In this document: piece by piece, positions 27,225 to 36,051 of the stretch
How positions within the stretch are numbered: the stretch's first letter is position 1
Layout: each line of letters starts with the position of its first letter
DNA from: Gammaproteobacteria bacterium
Lineage (GTDB): Bacteria > Pseudomonadota > Gammaproteobacteria > UBA6429 > Thiohalophilaceae
Direction: 5' to 3'
Assembly: GCA_029880855.1 (NCBI GenBank)
Contig: JAOUNS010000018.1
Span: 19,359-83,358, forward strand
DNA: 64,000 bases
The notes under the pieces: generated by a model
What the model saw: only the letters and a program-made list of their open reading frames with translations
Database searches by the model: none
Told to the model about the DNA's origin: nothing
Program-made: the position numbers and the translations under genes

Positions 27225-27725
27225 ATGAATATATTGCAACGACGCCCCCTGATATTGTTGATATCTCTGTTACCGGTGCTTTCAGTCCGGGCGGACCGGG
27301 ATTTTCAACAAACTGACAACATCAGTATTTACTTTGGCAAGGAAGACAATCAGGCGCACTATGTGGCCGACCAGGCTAACTATTTCTATCTTGGCGTTAA
27401 GCTCAATATTGAGCACATCACCGCACTGGAGATCATTGATGTCTCGGCCCCGGATCTGCAATGCACCGACGACATACCGGCTTCGCCCACCAATCTGGCG
27501 CGCTACAAAATTGACCCGGATACCACTCTGAAACAGGTGGCGGTATATATCACCCTGCCTTGTGCCGCATATCATGAAAAATGGGATCTGATGGTGCGGG
27601 TAAAATCAGCTCAGGGTGGCTATTACACACAACAGAGAATGCCGGTCAAAGTCAGTATGGAAAGTCCCGGTTACCCGGCAGGAGACAAGCCCTACTCCGG
27701 CAAATTGCTGCGACCGGATCAATAA
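27225..27725 (+). CDS. Exported hypothetical protein
   Basis: This 166-residue protein has a signal peptide (MNILQRRPLILLISLLPVLS, cleavage near VRA) and a beta-rich mature part with one cysteine pair (about 79 and 110), fitting a small periplasmic immunoglobulin-like or adhesion-like domain. I cannot assign a family. An AAGGT site lies upstream of the ATG. It is convergent with the nucleotidyltransferase gene. Confidence 0.6.
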   Translation: MNILQRRPLILLISLLPVLSVRADRDFQQTDNISIYFGKEDNQAHYVADQANYFYLGVKLNIEHITALEIIDVSAPDLQCTDDIPASPTNLARYKIDPDTTLKQVAVYITLPCAAYHEKWDLMVRVKSAQGGYYTQQRMPVKVSMESPGYPAGDKPYSGKLLRPDQ

Positions 27726-27783
27726 CACAGGGACGCAGAGATTGAGTTGTTACATTCCCCGGGCAACACGAAGTGACAATGAG

Positions 27784-28482
27784 CTATGCATTGCTGTCCA
27801 GACCAAACATGGTGCGCAAAATTCGCTCCACCAATCCGGCCGCCGCCGCATCATTTAACAAACCCGGCAACACATTCAAAAAGTCATCACACAACAACAA
27901 GCCGGCCTGTTGGGCGAAATAGTTTTTCAGTTCCGCCGGACAAGCGGCCAGTTCATCCAGAATGCCGCTGCGGTTCTCCAGAATAAACACGATATCTTCC
28001 AAATCATGACTGAAATAGTTTCCTGCCCCGCGACCGGCAAAGGCCTCAAACTTGGTCGCCAGAAAATACGGCGGCGTAACCACCCGGATTGCCTTGCCCC
28101 CCGGCAGGTTGATGGACTGTGCCGATTTGATGGCCGCGTTATACCAACGGTTGGAAAAGCCGAGGATCTTTTCATCCACCGGCATCACATCCAGTTTTAA
28201 CCGTGTCGAGTCAACGGTAAATATCCAGCGGCAGATCGGCCCGTCGGCATCCTCACGAAAACCCAGTTCACGCAATCGATCCGAGAAACGGTGATACTCC
28301 ACCAGCGTGGCCACATCGACGATCACATCCACATCATCGGTGGCCCGCACACCAAAGTGTGCAGCCTCATCCACCAACAGCACGGTCGTACCGCCCCCCA
28401 CGAACGTCACATGGGGCAACAAGTCACCCAGTGCCCCGGCAATCATCTCCAGCCGGTAAAGATTGGCATCCCGGTTTTTCAT
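27784..28482 (-). CDS. Nucleotidyltransferase-fold protein, possible toxin
   Basis: This 232-residue protein has the nucleotidyltransferase signature: GGGTTVLLVD (about 29-38) and ATDDVDVIVD (about 47-56) with the paired acidic residues, then RLKLDVMPVD. This is the AbiEii/MenT-like pattern of proteins that add nucleotides to RNA or protein and often act as toxins. Its ATG overlaps the TGA of the HTH gene upstream (ATGA), the usual coupling of antitoxin and toxin. A housekeeping role cannot be excluded. Confidence 0.7.
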   Translation of the reverse strand: MKNRDANLYRLEMIAGALGDLLPHVTFVGGGTTVLLVDEAAHFGVRATDDVDVIVDVATLVEYHRFSDRLRELGFREDADGPICRWIFTVDSTRLKLDVMPVDEKILGFSNRWYNAAIKSAQSINLPGGKAIRVVTPPYFLATKFEAFAGRGAGNYFSHDLEDIVFILENRSGILDELAACPAELKNYFAQQAGLLLCDDFLNVLPGLLNDAAAAGLVERILRTMFGLDSNA

Positions 28483-29003
28483 GCCTGCCCCTTGACCAGT
28501 TCGTTCAGCAGCTTGCGGGCGATGGCCAGTTCCCGTGGCTTCCCGCCGCGAATCGCCTCCAGCAATGCCAGCACCGGATAGAGCTTTGAGTCCTGTGCAG
28601 CAATGTGGGGAATGGAATCGTGGATGGGTTTAACCAGTGCACCTTCTGTCTGACCACCGGGGACCGGCCAGACCAGAGCCGGATCGGGGGGAATCATCTC
28701 GCTGTTCAGCAGCGGGCAATTCCAGGCTGTGGCCAGGCCGCGCCCGTAACCCACGCTCTCCTGTGGATAGGCATAGCGCACCCCGTAACAGAGCCACTCC
28801 AGCAAGCCGCCTGTCTCGGCATACATCACCCCGTCCCGTTCCACCGCCAGATGGGCGGTCAGCAGGCGCTTGCCTCCCTTGCTCACTTCACTGGGGCTGA
28901 TACCGAGGTCAACAGCGATAGTCCGTACACCGACAGTCTGACCCGCCCGGTTGAGGGACCAGTATTTGAGTGCCAGCAGGGTATCCTGGGGTTTGAGCAG
29001 CAT
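28479..29003 (-). CDS. HTH-domain protein, partner of the nucleotidyltransferase
   Basis: This 174-residue protein has an N-terminal winged-helix or HTH region (LLALKYWSLNRAGQTVGVRT then DLGISPSEVSKGGKRL, about 8-50) and a C-terminal part of unknown fold. The ATG at 29003 has a CAGGAAAA site. It precedes and overlaps the nucleotidyltransferase gene by four bases, so it is likely an autorepressing antitoxin or a dedicated regulator of the pair. It is not the classical AbiEi by length. Confidence 0.6.
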   Translation of the reverse strand: MLLKPQDTLLALKYWSLNRAGQTVGVRTIAVDLGISPSEVSKGGKRLLTAHLAVERDGVMYAETGGLLEWLCYGVRYAYPQESVGYGRGLATAWNCPLLNSEMIPPDPALVWPVPGGQTEGALVKPIHDSIPHIAAQDSKLYPVLALLEAIRGGKPRELAIARKLLNELVKGQA

Positions 29004-29083
29004 GGTATTTTCCTGTTTCGAAATTAGAAACAGCATAATCCCCGGAACAGCACCCGTCAAGCCGGGCAATGGCGGGGCCGGGA

Positions 29084-29278
29084 TCAGGCGCCGTTGGAAC
29101 CGAACCCGCTGCTGGTCAACCGCAACCAGACCGGACTCAGGACAAGGGCCAGGATCAAATAATTGGCCCAGCCACCGTCATTTGAGCTAAATTTCAGGAC
29201 GGCGAGCAACAGAAAAGTCAGACACAGGGAACGCAGCAGAAAGATCGCGGCCCTTCCCACAAAGGCAGGCATACTCAT
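29084..29278 (-). CDS. Small membrane protein
   Basis: This 64-residue protein has two hydrophobic helices (about 10-27 and 38-55). Its start overlaps the stop of the upstream membrane protein gene by four bases (ATGA), so the two are translated together. The family is not recognised. Confidence 0.5.
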   Translation of the reverse strand: MSMPAFVGRAAIFLLRSLCLTFLLLAVLKFSSNDGGWANYLILALVLSPVWLRLTSSGFGSNGA

Positions 29279-29691
29279 AACGGTGACACCTTCATCAACA
29301 CCCCATCGGAAATATGAAACAACTTATAGCTATACCGTCCATCGGTATAGTTAATGGCAGGAGGATCAACCTTCACTTCCCGCCATGCGGTTACGTCAAC
29401 CAGATCACTGAGTGCCACGTTCTTAACATCAGACCAGTCGCCGGTGGGCGAAAACTGTGCGGTATATAAATAGACATTTTCGCAACCATACCCATCGGCA
29501 TGAAAGGCCGGCTTGCCGGTCAGGCGATGACGGACAAAATAGTCATTCACCTTCTCGGTCAACATGCCGTCAATCAGGTATGAGGTGTTCAACAGACAGG
29601 TATTCCGCAGGACCGCAAAGGTGATCAGCCAAAACATCATCCCAAAAAAGTAAAAGGTGATCAGGCGTGTTGCCTGTACCATAAAATTCAT
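29275..29691 (-). CDS. Hypothetical membrane-anchored protein
   Basis: This 138-residue protein has one N-terminal membrane helix (about 8-28) and a predicted extracytoplasmic domain with a cysteine pair (about 32 and 69), containing VHRLTG-like and SDLVDVTAWREVKVDPP segments. I do not recognise it. An AGGGA site lies about 10 bases before the ATG. It forms a coupled pair with the 64-residue membrane protein gene. Confidence 0.55.
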   Translation of the reverse strand: MNFMVQATRLITFYFFGMMFWLITFAVLRNTCLLNTSYLIDGMLTEKVNDYFVRHRLTGKPAFHADGYGCENVYLYTAQFSPTGDWSDVKNVALSDLVDVTAWREVKVDPPAINYTDGRYSYKLFHISDGVLMKVSPL

Positions 29692-29742
29692 GAATGTTTA
29701 TCCCTGTTTGTTATGTTAAGTTACCGGCGCTCCACCGGCTTG

Positions 29743-30063
29743 TTATTTCTCAAAACTGATATTCAAACCAATCACACCCAAAATGATCAACACCAGACTG
29801 ATCATTTTCAACACTGTCATGGATTCCTTGAAAAATACCACACTAATCAATGCAATCAAAGCCGTTCCGACCCCTGACCAGATGGCATAGGAAATACTCA
29901 TGTCGATCTTTTTCACGGCAAAGGTGAGTGACACAAATGAAATCGCATAAAACACAAACAGCAAAATTGACGGCACAAGGCGGGTAAAGCCCTGTGACAG
30001 CTTCATCGAGGTTGTCCCCGCCACTTCAAATAAAATCGCTCCGGCCAGATATAACCAATGCAT
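29743..30063 (-). CDS. SMR-family small multidrug or guanidinium exporter
   Basis: This 106-residue protein has the four helices of the SMR family and the key membrane-embedded glutamate Glu13 (AGAILFEVAGTTSMKLSQG). The SYAIWSGVGTALIALISVVFF segment (in part) is typical. SMR proteins act as dual-topology proton antiporters for cationic compounds; whether this one exports guanidinium (Gdx type) or quaternary amines cannot be told. No guanidine riboswitch is visible upstream. Confidence 0.88.
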   Translation of the reverse strand: MHWLYLAGAILFEVAGTTSMKLSQGFTRLVPSILLFVFYAISFVSLTFAVKKIDMSISYAIWSGVGTALIALISVVFFKESMTVLKMISLVLIILGVIGLNISFEK

Positions 30064-30248
30064 ACACGCTCCTCAAACTCAGCAAAACAGGATGGACAGC
30101 GCCATCGAATAACACTCAACACCCGCAAGCATAGGTGGACAACCCGCTCCCCGCCAATCCACACGACAGCACGGGTTTCAGACTTGAATAAACCCGTTCT
30201 GCCGCATAGTATGAATTCCTGCCTTCGTTGTGAGACCCGGGCCGCCCG

Positions 30249-30938
30249 ATGCACACCAATCCCTATCTTTTCAGCAACTTCTGGTTTATTCTTGGCGCAG
30301 CAGGCTATGGCTGGATACTGGTGCAGGCCGCCCGCCATGCGGCATGGCGGCGTTTGCGCAATTCAGCCGATCTGAATGTCCTGCTTTACACCATGCTGGG
30401 GGTATTCTGTATCTGGTTAATGAATACCGATTACGAAAACAGCCGCACACTGGTCGGCCCCACCCTGCACCTGCTGGGCGCCACCCTGATGACCATGATG
30501 TTCGGCTGGGCCTTTGCCATCCTGGCCATGAGTCTGGTGTTAATCGCCTACACGATTACCGCCGGCTTTACTGTGGATACATGGTACAGCCTGCCCTTGG
30601 ATGGTCTCGCCACCGGGGTGTTGCCGATACTGATCAGCTATCGACTGTTTCACTTCGCAGACAAAAGACTGCCGAACAACTTTTTTATCTATATCTTTGT
30701 CTGTGCCTTCTTCGGCGCAGCCCTGTCCATGGCCGGTGTTGTCTTCACCACCGCCGGGCTGCACTACCTGTCCGGCGCCTACCGCATGGAAAAACTTGCC
30801 TCTGGCTATATCCCCTTCGGTCTGCTGCTGGTCTTCCCGGAGGCCTTCCTCACCGGCGCCCTGATGTCGATCTTTGTGGTATATCAACCGGAATGGGTCA
30901 GCACCTTTGATGACCGGCGCTATTTGCGTAAACGCTGA
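30249..30938 (+). CDS. CbiM-like ECF transporter permease component
   Basis: This 229-residue membrane protein has about six helices and the CbiM/CbiMNQ-type features: GPTLHLLGATLMTMMFG (about 79-95), a His-containing segment, and a C-terminal GYIPFGLLLVFPEAFLTGALMS. CbiM proteins form the substrate-binding part of cobalt or nickel uptake systems. The classical N-terminal HIxxG metal-site sequence is not obvious here, and no cbiN, cbiQ or cbiO genes are adjacent, so this may be an orphan relative. Confidence 0.7.
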   Translation: MHTNPYLFSNFWFILGAAGYGWILVQAARHAAWRRLRNSADLNVLLYTMLGVFCIWLMNTDYENSRTLVGPTLHLLGATLMTMMFGWAFAILAMSLVLIAYTITAGFTVDTWYSLPLDGLATGVLPILISYRLFHFADKRLPNNFFIYIFVCAFFGAALSMAGVVFTTAGLHYLSGAYRMEKLASGYIPFGLLLVFPEAFLTGALMSIFVVYQPEWVSTFDDRRYLRKR

Positions 30939-30964
30939 GCTGTATCACCCCTGACAAACAGCCG

Positions 30965-31375
30965 CTATTGCAAAGTCTGTCCTTCACTGCGCACCGGCAA
31001 CAGGGAAGCATGATGCTCTATCATCTGCCAACCACCGGAAAATTTTCGATACACATTGGTCGCCAGTACCAGTACCACCGAATTCGCATCGACCCGCAGC
31101 TCCTCCCGTACCACATGTACCGCCAATTCATCACTCACTGCACGACTGAGCACGGTATAGCTTAAATCCGGCGACAGGACATTGCTGAAGATATGTTGCC
31201 AACTGCGCCGCACCGCCGCATTACCCACAATCGGGCCGGAACCGGGATGCACACAAAGCGCGCCCTGTTCCGCCCAGACCGACGCCATGACGTCAACATC
31301 ACAGTGCCTGAAGGCTTCGTAGTAGACCACCTCGGCTTCATCGGCTGATTTATAACGCGGTGTTGACTTCGGCAT
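30965..31375 (-). CDS. SnoaL-like/DUF4440 NTF2-fold protein
   Basis: This 136-residue protein has the NTF2-like pattern: EVVYYEAFRHCDVDVMASVW, then LCVHPGSGPIVGNAAVRRSW, and later strands (WQMIEHHASLLP). It is a small single-domain fold often found as an uncharacterised dimer. An AGGA site precedes the ATG. It is convergent with the CbiM-like gene and unlike the NTF2-like protein at 9.4 kb. Confidence 0.75.
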   Translation of the reverse strand: MPKSTPRYKSADEAEVVYYEAFRHCDVDVMASVWAEQGALCVHPGSGPIVGNAAVRRSWQHIFSNVLSPDLSYTVLSRAVSDELAVHVVREELRVDANSVVLVLATNVYRKFSGGWQMIEHHASLLPVRSEGQTLQ

Positions 31376-31484
31376 AATTCATGGTCCTGTAATCGTCAAA
31401 CGTTCATGATACTAATTGCCGCCATATTGCGCTGTATCGACGCCACTGTGACAGGTAAACAAGCCGGAGTATTTGTTTGAGCCT

Positions 31485-32378
31485 TCACAAACCCCGCTGC
31501 CACTCCTGTCGCAACGACAACTGATCGGGTTGATGGATCGCCATATCCAGTTTATCCAGCAAGGCCTGTTTATCCCGCCCCAACACGCCCTTGAGCACCA
31601 GATAATTTGACGCATGGTCACTGCGGAAAATGGTACGGTCCAGGGCGGTATGTTCGATAAACCGGCGCATTTCCCGGAATAAACCGGTTTGGTCCAGCAA
31701 GGAAAAATCCGCCGCAAAGCGTTCCCGAAAGCGGGCTTCACCCAGAGGAAAACTCACCACCAGTGTGGCCAGATAATCAGGCCGGCTCTCATTCACCAGT
31801 TGTGCAGAATGCAAGGCATGTTGTTCGGTATACGGTACACCACCCAGACCATTCAGGATCATCACGGAAGTCTTGATGCCGGCCTGCTGTAATTTTTGCA
31901 AGGCCTCGACGGTTGTCGCAAAAGTCTCGCCTTTTTGAATGAGCTGCAACAAGGTATCGTCACCGCTCTCCGCCCCGACATAGACCAAACCCAGCCCCGC
32001 CGCCGCCAGTTCCTGCAACTCGGCCGGTGACTTGTTTTGTACATTACGCGGCAGGCAATAGGAAGCAATGCGATTGATTTGCGGAAAGTGTTGTTTGATT
32101 TTTTCAAGCAGCGCCAACAGGCGTCTGGTGGACAGCACCAGCGCATCCCCGTCCGCCAGAAATATCCGCCGTACATCCGGCAACACCTGCGCGGCATGTT
32201 CGATCTCGGCAAAGACATCCGGTGTTTTTTTCACGAAGAACTTCTTTTGTGGCGCGGTATACATCTCACAAAAGGCACAGCGATTCCAGGAACACCCGTT
32301 GGTCACCTGTAAAATCAGTGAATTGGCTTCACTGGGAGGACGGAACAGAGGCTGGATATAATCGGGACTGTAGCTCAT
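31485..32378 (-). CDS. Radical SAM protein
   Basis: This 297-residue protein has the radical SAM cluster motif CSWNRCAFC (Cys29, Cys34, Cys37), a CX4CX2C version of CX3CX2C, followed by the SAM-binding segments IFLADGDALVL and VGAESGDD. The RPPSEANSLILQVTNGC start is typical of a family of small radical SAM proteins with no settled substrate. It stands alone. Reading frame is intact and length normal. Confidence 0.85.
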   Translation of the reverse strand: MSYSPDYIQPLFRPPSEANSLILQVTNGCSWNRCAFCEMYTAPQKKFFVKKTPDVFAEIEHAAQVLPDVRRIFLADGDALVLSTRRLLALLEKIKQHFPQINRIASYCLPRNVQNKSPAELQELAAAGLGLVYVGAESGDDTLLQLIQKGETFATTVEALQKLQQAGIKTSVMILNGLGGVPYTEQHALHSAQLVNESRPDYLATLVVSFPLGEARFRERFAADFSLLDQTGLFREMRRFIEHTALDRTIFRSDHASNYLVLKGVLGRDKQALLDKLDMAIHQPDQLSLRQEWQRGL

Positions 32379-32491
32379 TCCCTCAGTATAGCGAGAAAAT
32401 CAGCGCGCCCAAACAGACAGCATAAAAGAGGTGAATAGTAATTAAATTTGGTGACGCAGGATATGTTTTAGCACTGCTGCAATTTCATACC

Positions 32492-32511
32492 CGTCTTGCT
32501 GCTGCAAGACG
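32492..32511 (-). terminator. Hairpin downstream of the RRM gene
   Basis: An 8-base stem (CGTCTTGC with GCAAGACG) and a 4-base loop lie 18 bases past the stop. There is no U-run after it on the minus strand, so its role as a terminator is uncertain. Confidence 0.35.
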
Positions 32512-32528
32512 AATATGCGCCTGTAGGC

Positions 32529-32789
32529 TTATCGGGAACGGCCTTTGGCCCGTTCGACTTCGTACTTGACCTTCATTTTGTAACCATCACAGGACTTGCC
32601 ATTCAGGCCGTCGATGGCGGCTTTTGCCTCGTGACCTTCCATTTCCAGGTAGGCAAAACCTTTGCACTTACCGGAAAACAAATCTTTGGCAAGCTTTATC
32701 GAACGCACCTTACCGTACTCAGAAAACAACACTGTCAGGGATTCTTCCGTCATACCCGGAGGTAAACTGCCAACGAACAGTTTTTTCAT
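32529..32789 (-). CDS. RNA recognition motif (RRM) protein
   Basis: This 86-residue protein is a single RRM domain: RNP-2 KLFVGSLP (3-10) and RNP-1 KGFAYLEM (about 44-51), with a basic C-terminal tail (ERAKGRSR). It would bind single-stranded RNA. Such stand-alone bacterial RRM proteins are often cold-induced. A GAGG site precedes the ATG. It lies downstream of the cold shock gene on the same strand, separated by a terminator. Confidence 0.9.
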   Translation of the reverse strand: MKKLFVGSLPPGMTEESLTVLFSEYGKVRSIKLAKDLFSGKCKGFAYLEMEGHEAKAAIDGLNGKSCDGYKMKVKYEVERAKGRSR

Positions 32790-32830
32790 TTAAAGCGCCT
32801 CTCAAAAAAAAATCGTATATCCAAAAACAG

Positions 32831-32858
32831 AAAACCCCACAACATGTTGTGGGGTTTT
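32831..32858 (-). terminator. Rho-independent terminator of the csp gene
   Basis: A perfect 28-base palindrome (arm AAAACCCCACAACA) ends in TTTT on both strands, so it terminates the csp transcript and could also act bidirectionally. Confidence 0.9.
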
Positions 32859-32882
32859 CCTTAGCAAGATTTACTCTATGCT

Positions 32883-33083
32883 TTAAACCTTGACATTCGC
32901 GGCCTGCGGACCCTTGGGGCCATCTTCCACTTCAAAGCTCACTGGCTGTCCTTCCGCCAAAGTGCGGAAACCGCCGCTGGCAATAGAAGAGAAATGAACA
33001 AAAACGTCTTTGCTGCCATCATCAGGTGTAATGAAGCCGAAGCCCTTGGATTCGTTAAACCATTTAACGGTACCGGTAGTCAT
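32883..33083 (-). CDS. Cold shock protein, CspA family
   Basis: This 66-residue protein is a full cold shock domain: [15 protein letters not shown] (4-18) with the RNP-1 KGFGFI and RNP-2 DVFVHF (about 26-31), ending in GPQAANVKV. It binds single-stranded RNA and DNA and acts as an RNA chaperone. A GAGGTAATTA ribosome binding region precedes the ATG and is complementary to a segment 37 bases further upstream in the leader. Confidence 0.95.
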   Translation of the reverse strand: MTTGTVKWFNESKGFGFITPDDGSKDVFVHFSSIASGGFRTLAEGQPVSFEVEDGPKGPQAANVKV

Positions 33084-33085
33084 GA

Positions 33086-33142
33086 TAATTACCTCATCAA
33101 TAAAATTTAAAAAAATGTGTTACACGTCTTACGAGGTAATTA
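33086..33142 (-). promoter_or_regulatory. Leader stem sequestering the csp ribosome binding site
   Basis: In the mRNA, TAATTACCTC (33142-33133) is the perfect 10-base complement of GAGGTAATTA (33095-33086), which includes the Shine-Dalgarno GAGG and ends two bases before the ATG. The two arms are 37 bases apart. This can hide the ribosome binding site and is a plausible temperature-responsive switch. The pairing is seen; the regulation is inferred. Confidence 0.65.
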
Positions 33143-33550
33143 ACAGTGGAAATTCTGGGTAGAACTCTGAGAAAAACCAGGAGAGAATGTAGCGAAACGC
33201 AGTGTACAGGATAATCAGCCCAAACACTACACAATCCTTACTATAGAGCAGAAAACCCTGAAAACAACCTCTCCCGGCCGAAATGACAAAATAAACCGCC
33301 CTGCCACAATTCGCTATATATAGGTAGATGAAGGTCCGGCTCAGCAAATAAAAACCACGAAAACCCCATGGCGGACCGGATATCTGTTATACTTGCCCCA
33401 CTTTACATCTACACGACACACTTCAGTCTGTGTCTGCTTCGCGGATTCCCCTCACACGGCAGCCCCGAATAAATAAACTGTTACCACCTGGACTGTCTCA
33501 GGCAATGCCTGGGCAGGCGGAAACCCAAACCCTCTAGGGAAAATCATCAC
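33143..33550. other. Divergent promoter region with leader of the DEAD-box gene
   Basis: No gene is evident. The leftward part should hold the csp promoter and more of its leader. The last 180 bases upstream of the helicase contain a small hairpin (CAGGC-AAT-GCCTG near 33502) and CCCTCTAGGG just before the ATG, where AGGG is both part of a small stem and the ribosome binding site. It looks like a structured leader. Confidence 0.45.
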
Positions 33551-34855
<1,305 letters not shown>

Positions 34856-34857
34856 AC

Positions 34858-35112
34858 ATGTTCGACGAGCCACAGGACAAAACCGACTATCGTTTCCACG
34901 TTGAACTCATCGAAGCAGTCCCTGCTTCGACCGAGATGCCGGGTGACCTGTGGCATCGTTATGTCATTGGCCGAGGTGATTCACAGATCGTCGGCATGCG
35001 GTCCGGTTCCATGGCTGAGGTACGGCAACATGCCGAAGCCGTGGCCGATGACCTCAATAACAGAACGACCAAAACAATATCCACCTATGCCTCGCGCAAT
35101 AAAAAACGCTGA
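34858..35112 (+). CDS. 84-residue conserved protein, paralogue of 10228-10482
   Basis: This 84-residue protein shares with the gene at 10228 the core WHRYVIGRGDSQIVG and HAEAVADDLNNR, and ends in a basic tail (ASRNKKR). The N-terminal part differs, with FHVELIEAVPAST. I do not recognise a named family. It sits two bases after the DEAD-box helicase gene and ten before the NYN-domain gene, so an RNA-related role, such as a helicase partner, is plausible but inferred. The codon after the helicase stop leaves room for coupling. Confidence 0.75.
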   Translation: MFDEPQDKTDYRFHVELIEAVPASTEMPGDLWHRYVIGRGDSQIVGMRSGSMAEVRQHAEAVADDLNNRTTKTISTYASRNKKR

Positions 35113-35121
35113 TATACCGGC

Positions 35122-35595
35122 ATGAAAAAACGCATTGCCCTGTTCGCCGACATACAAAACATCTATTACACCACTCGCCAGGCCTACGGTCGCCAGTTCA
35201 ACTACCGTGAACTGTGGCAACGGGTCACGCAACAGGGTGAGATCGTCAGCGCCAATGCCTATGCCATCCAGCGTTATGACGACAAACAAATGAAGTTCCA
35301 GGAAGCCCTCACCCACATCGGCTTTAAGGTCAAACTCAAACCATACATCCAGCGCAGCGACGGCTCGGCCAAGGGTGACTGGGATGTGGGAATTACCATC
35401 GACGTAATGGAAGCAGCCCCCCATGTGGATACAGTGGTATTGCTGTCCGGCGATGGTGACTTTGACCTGTTACTGGAAAAGATCACCGGTTACGGCGTCT
35501 CGGCCGAAGTCTATGGCGTACCTTCACTCACCGCCGGCAGCCTTATCGACTCGGCCGGTATCTATCACCCAATTACTGAAGATTTGCTGATCTAG
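35122..35595 (+). CDS. NYN-domain protein (LabA/PIN-like)
   Basis: This 157-residue protein is a complete NYN domain: IALFADIQNIYYT (Asp10, Asn13), GDWDVGITIDV (about 85-95) and LLSGDGDFDLLLEKI (about 107-121) supply the acidic residues of the PIN-like nuclease site, followed by GYGVSAEVYGVPS. NYN proteins are predicted or demonstrated RNases. It is the third gene of the helicase operon, ten bases after the 84-residue protein gene. Cleavage activity is inferred from intact acidic residues. Confidence 0.85.
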   Translation: MKKRIALFADIQNIYYTTRQAYGRQFNYRELWQRVTQQGEIVSANAYAIQRYDDKQMKFQEALTHIGFKVKLKPYIQRSDGSAKGDWDVGITIDVMEAAPHVDTVVLLSGDGDFDLLLEKITGYGVSAEVYGVPSLTAGSLIDSAGIYHPITEDLLI

Positions 35596-36051
35596 ACAGC
35601 CGCGCCAATCCCCCCTTCTTGCATGGAGAGGCATGGGATGGTGATCAAAACACGCCGCCACAAGGCTGCCTTCGCTGAACGGCTATTCAAACCGGCACCT
35701 GAAGCCTCCCCTTTATTTTCAATCGCCCCTTTTTATTCACCCAAACCGCGTCTATTATTCAACCGCAGTCAAGTGTGACTGCCTTTTCCCGCCCCCGAGG
35801 GCTCCGTGTATTTCTTCCCCTTATTCCCTGAATCGTACCCGGCATTGCTGCGTGTGGCCGTCAATCTTGTGTTGACCGCTCCCCATATCATCACCACATC
35901 TCGCCGCCTGTAACGTTTCCCGGCCGTTCAGCACGCTGAATCAGTTATCTGATTCAGGCGCTCTGCTGTGCGCCTCTATCCAATGTATCAGCCTTACCCG
36001 CAGCAGTACCTGGCTGTGACTTAAACATGAACATCCCCTGACAGGAAAATA
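35596..36051. other. Long leader upstream of the decarboxylase gene
   Basis: No gene is evident in these 456 bases. A 9-base hairpin (CTGAATCAG, loop TTAT, 35936-35957) stands out. Four codons (M-N-I-P-stop, 36027-36041) end just before the ribosome binding site. Leader control is known for ornithine decarboxylase genes in enterobacteria, but nothing here matches that leader. Regulatory role is only possible. Confidence 0.4.

Noticed and set aside
30064..30248. Guanidine riboswitch upstream of the SMR exporter gene
   Set aside because: None of the conserved loop sequences of the known guanidine riboswitch classes could be found.
33129..33347. 72-residue minus-strand frame upstream of csp
   Set aside because: It lies in the csp leader and promoter region, has no ribosome binding site, and the leader pairing would run through its end.
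36027..36041. Four-codon frame M-N-I-P as a leader peptide
   Set aside because: So short a frame occurs often by chance, and no codon bias or ribosome binding site supports it.
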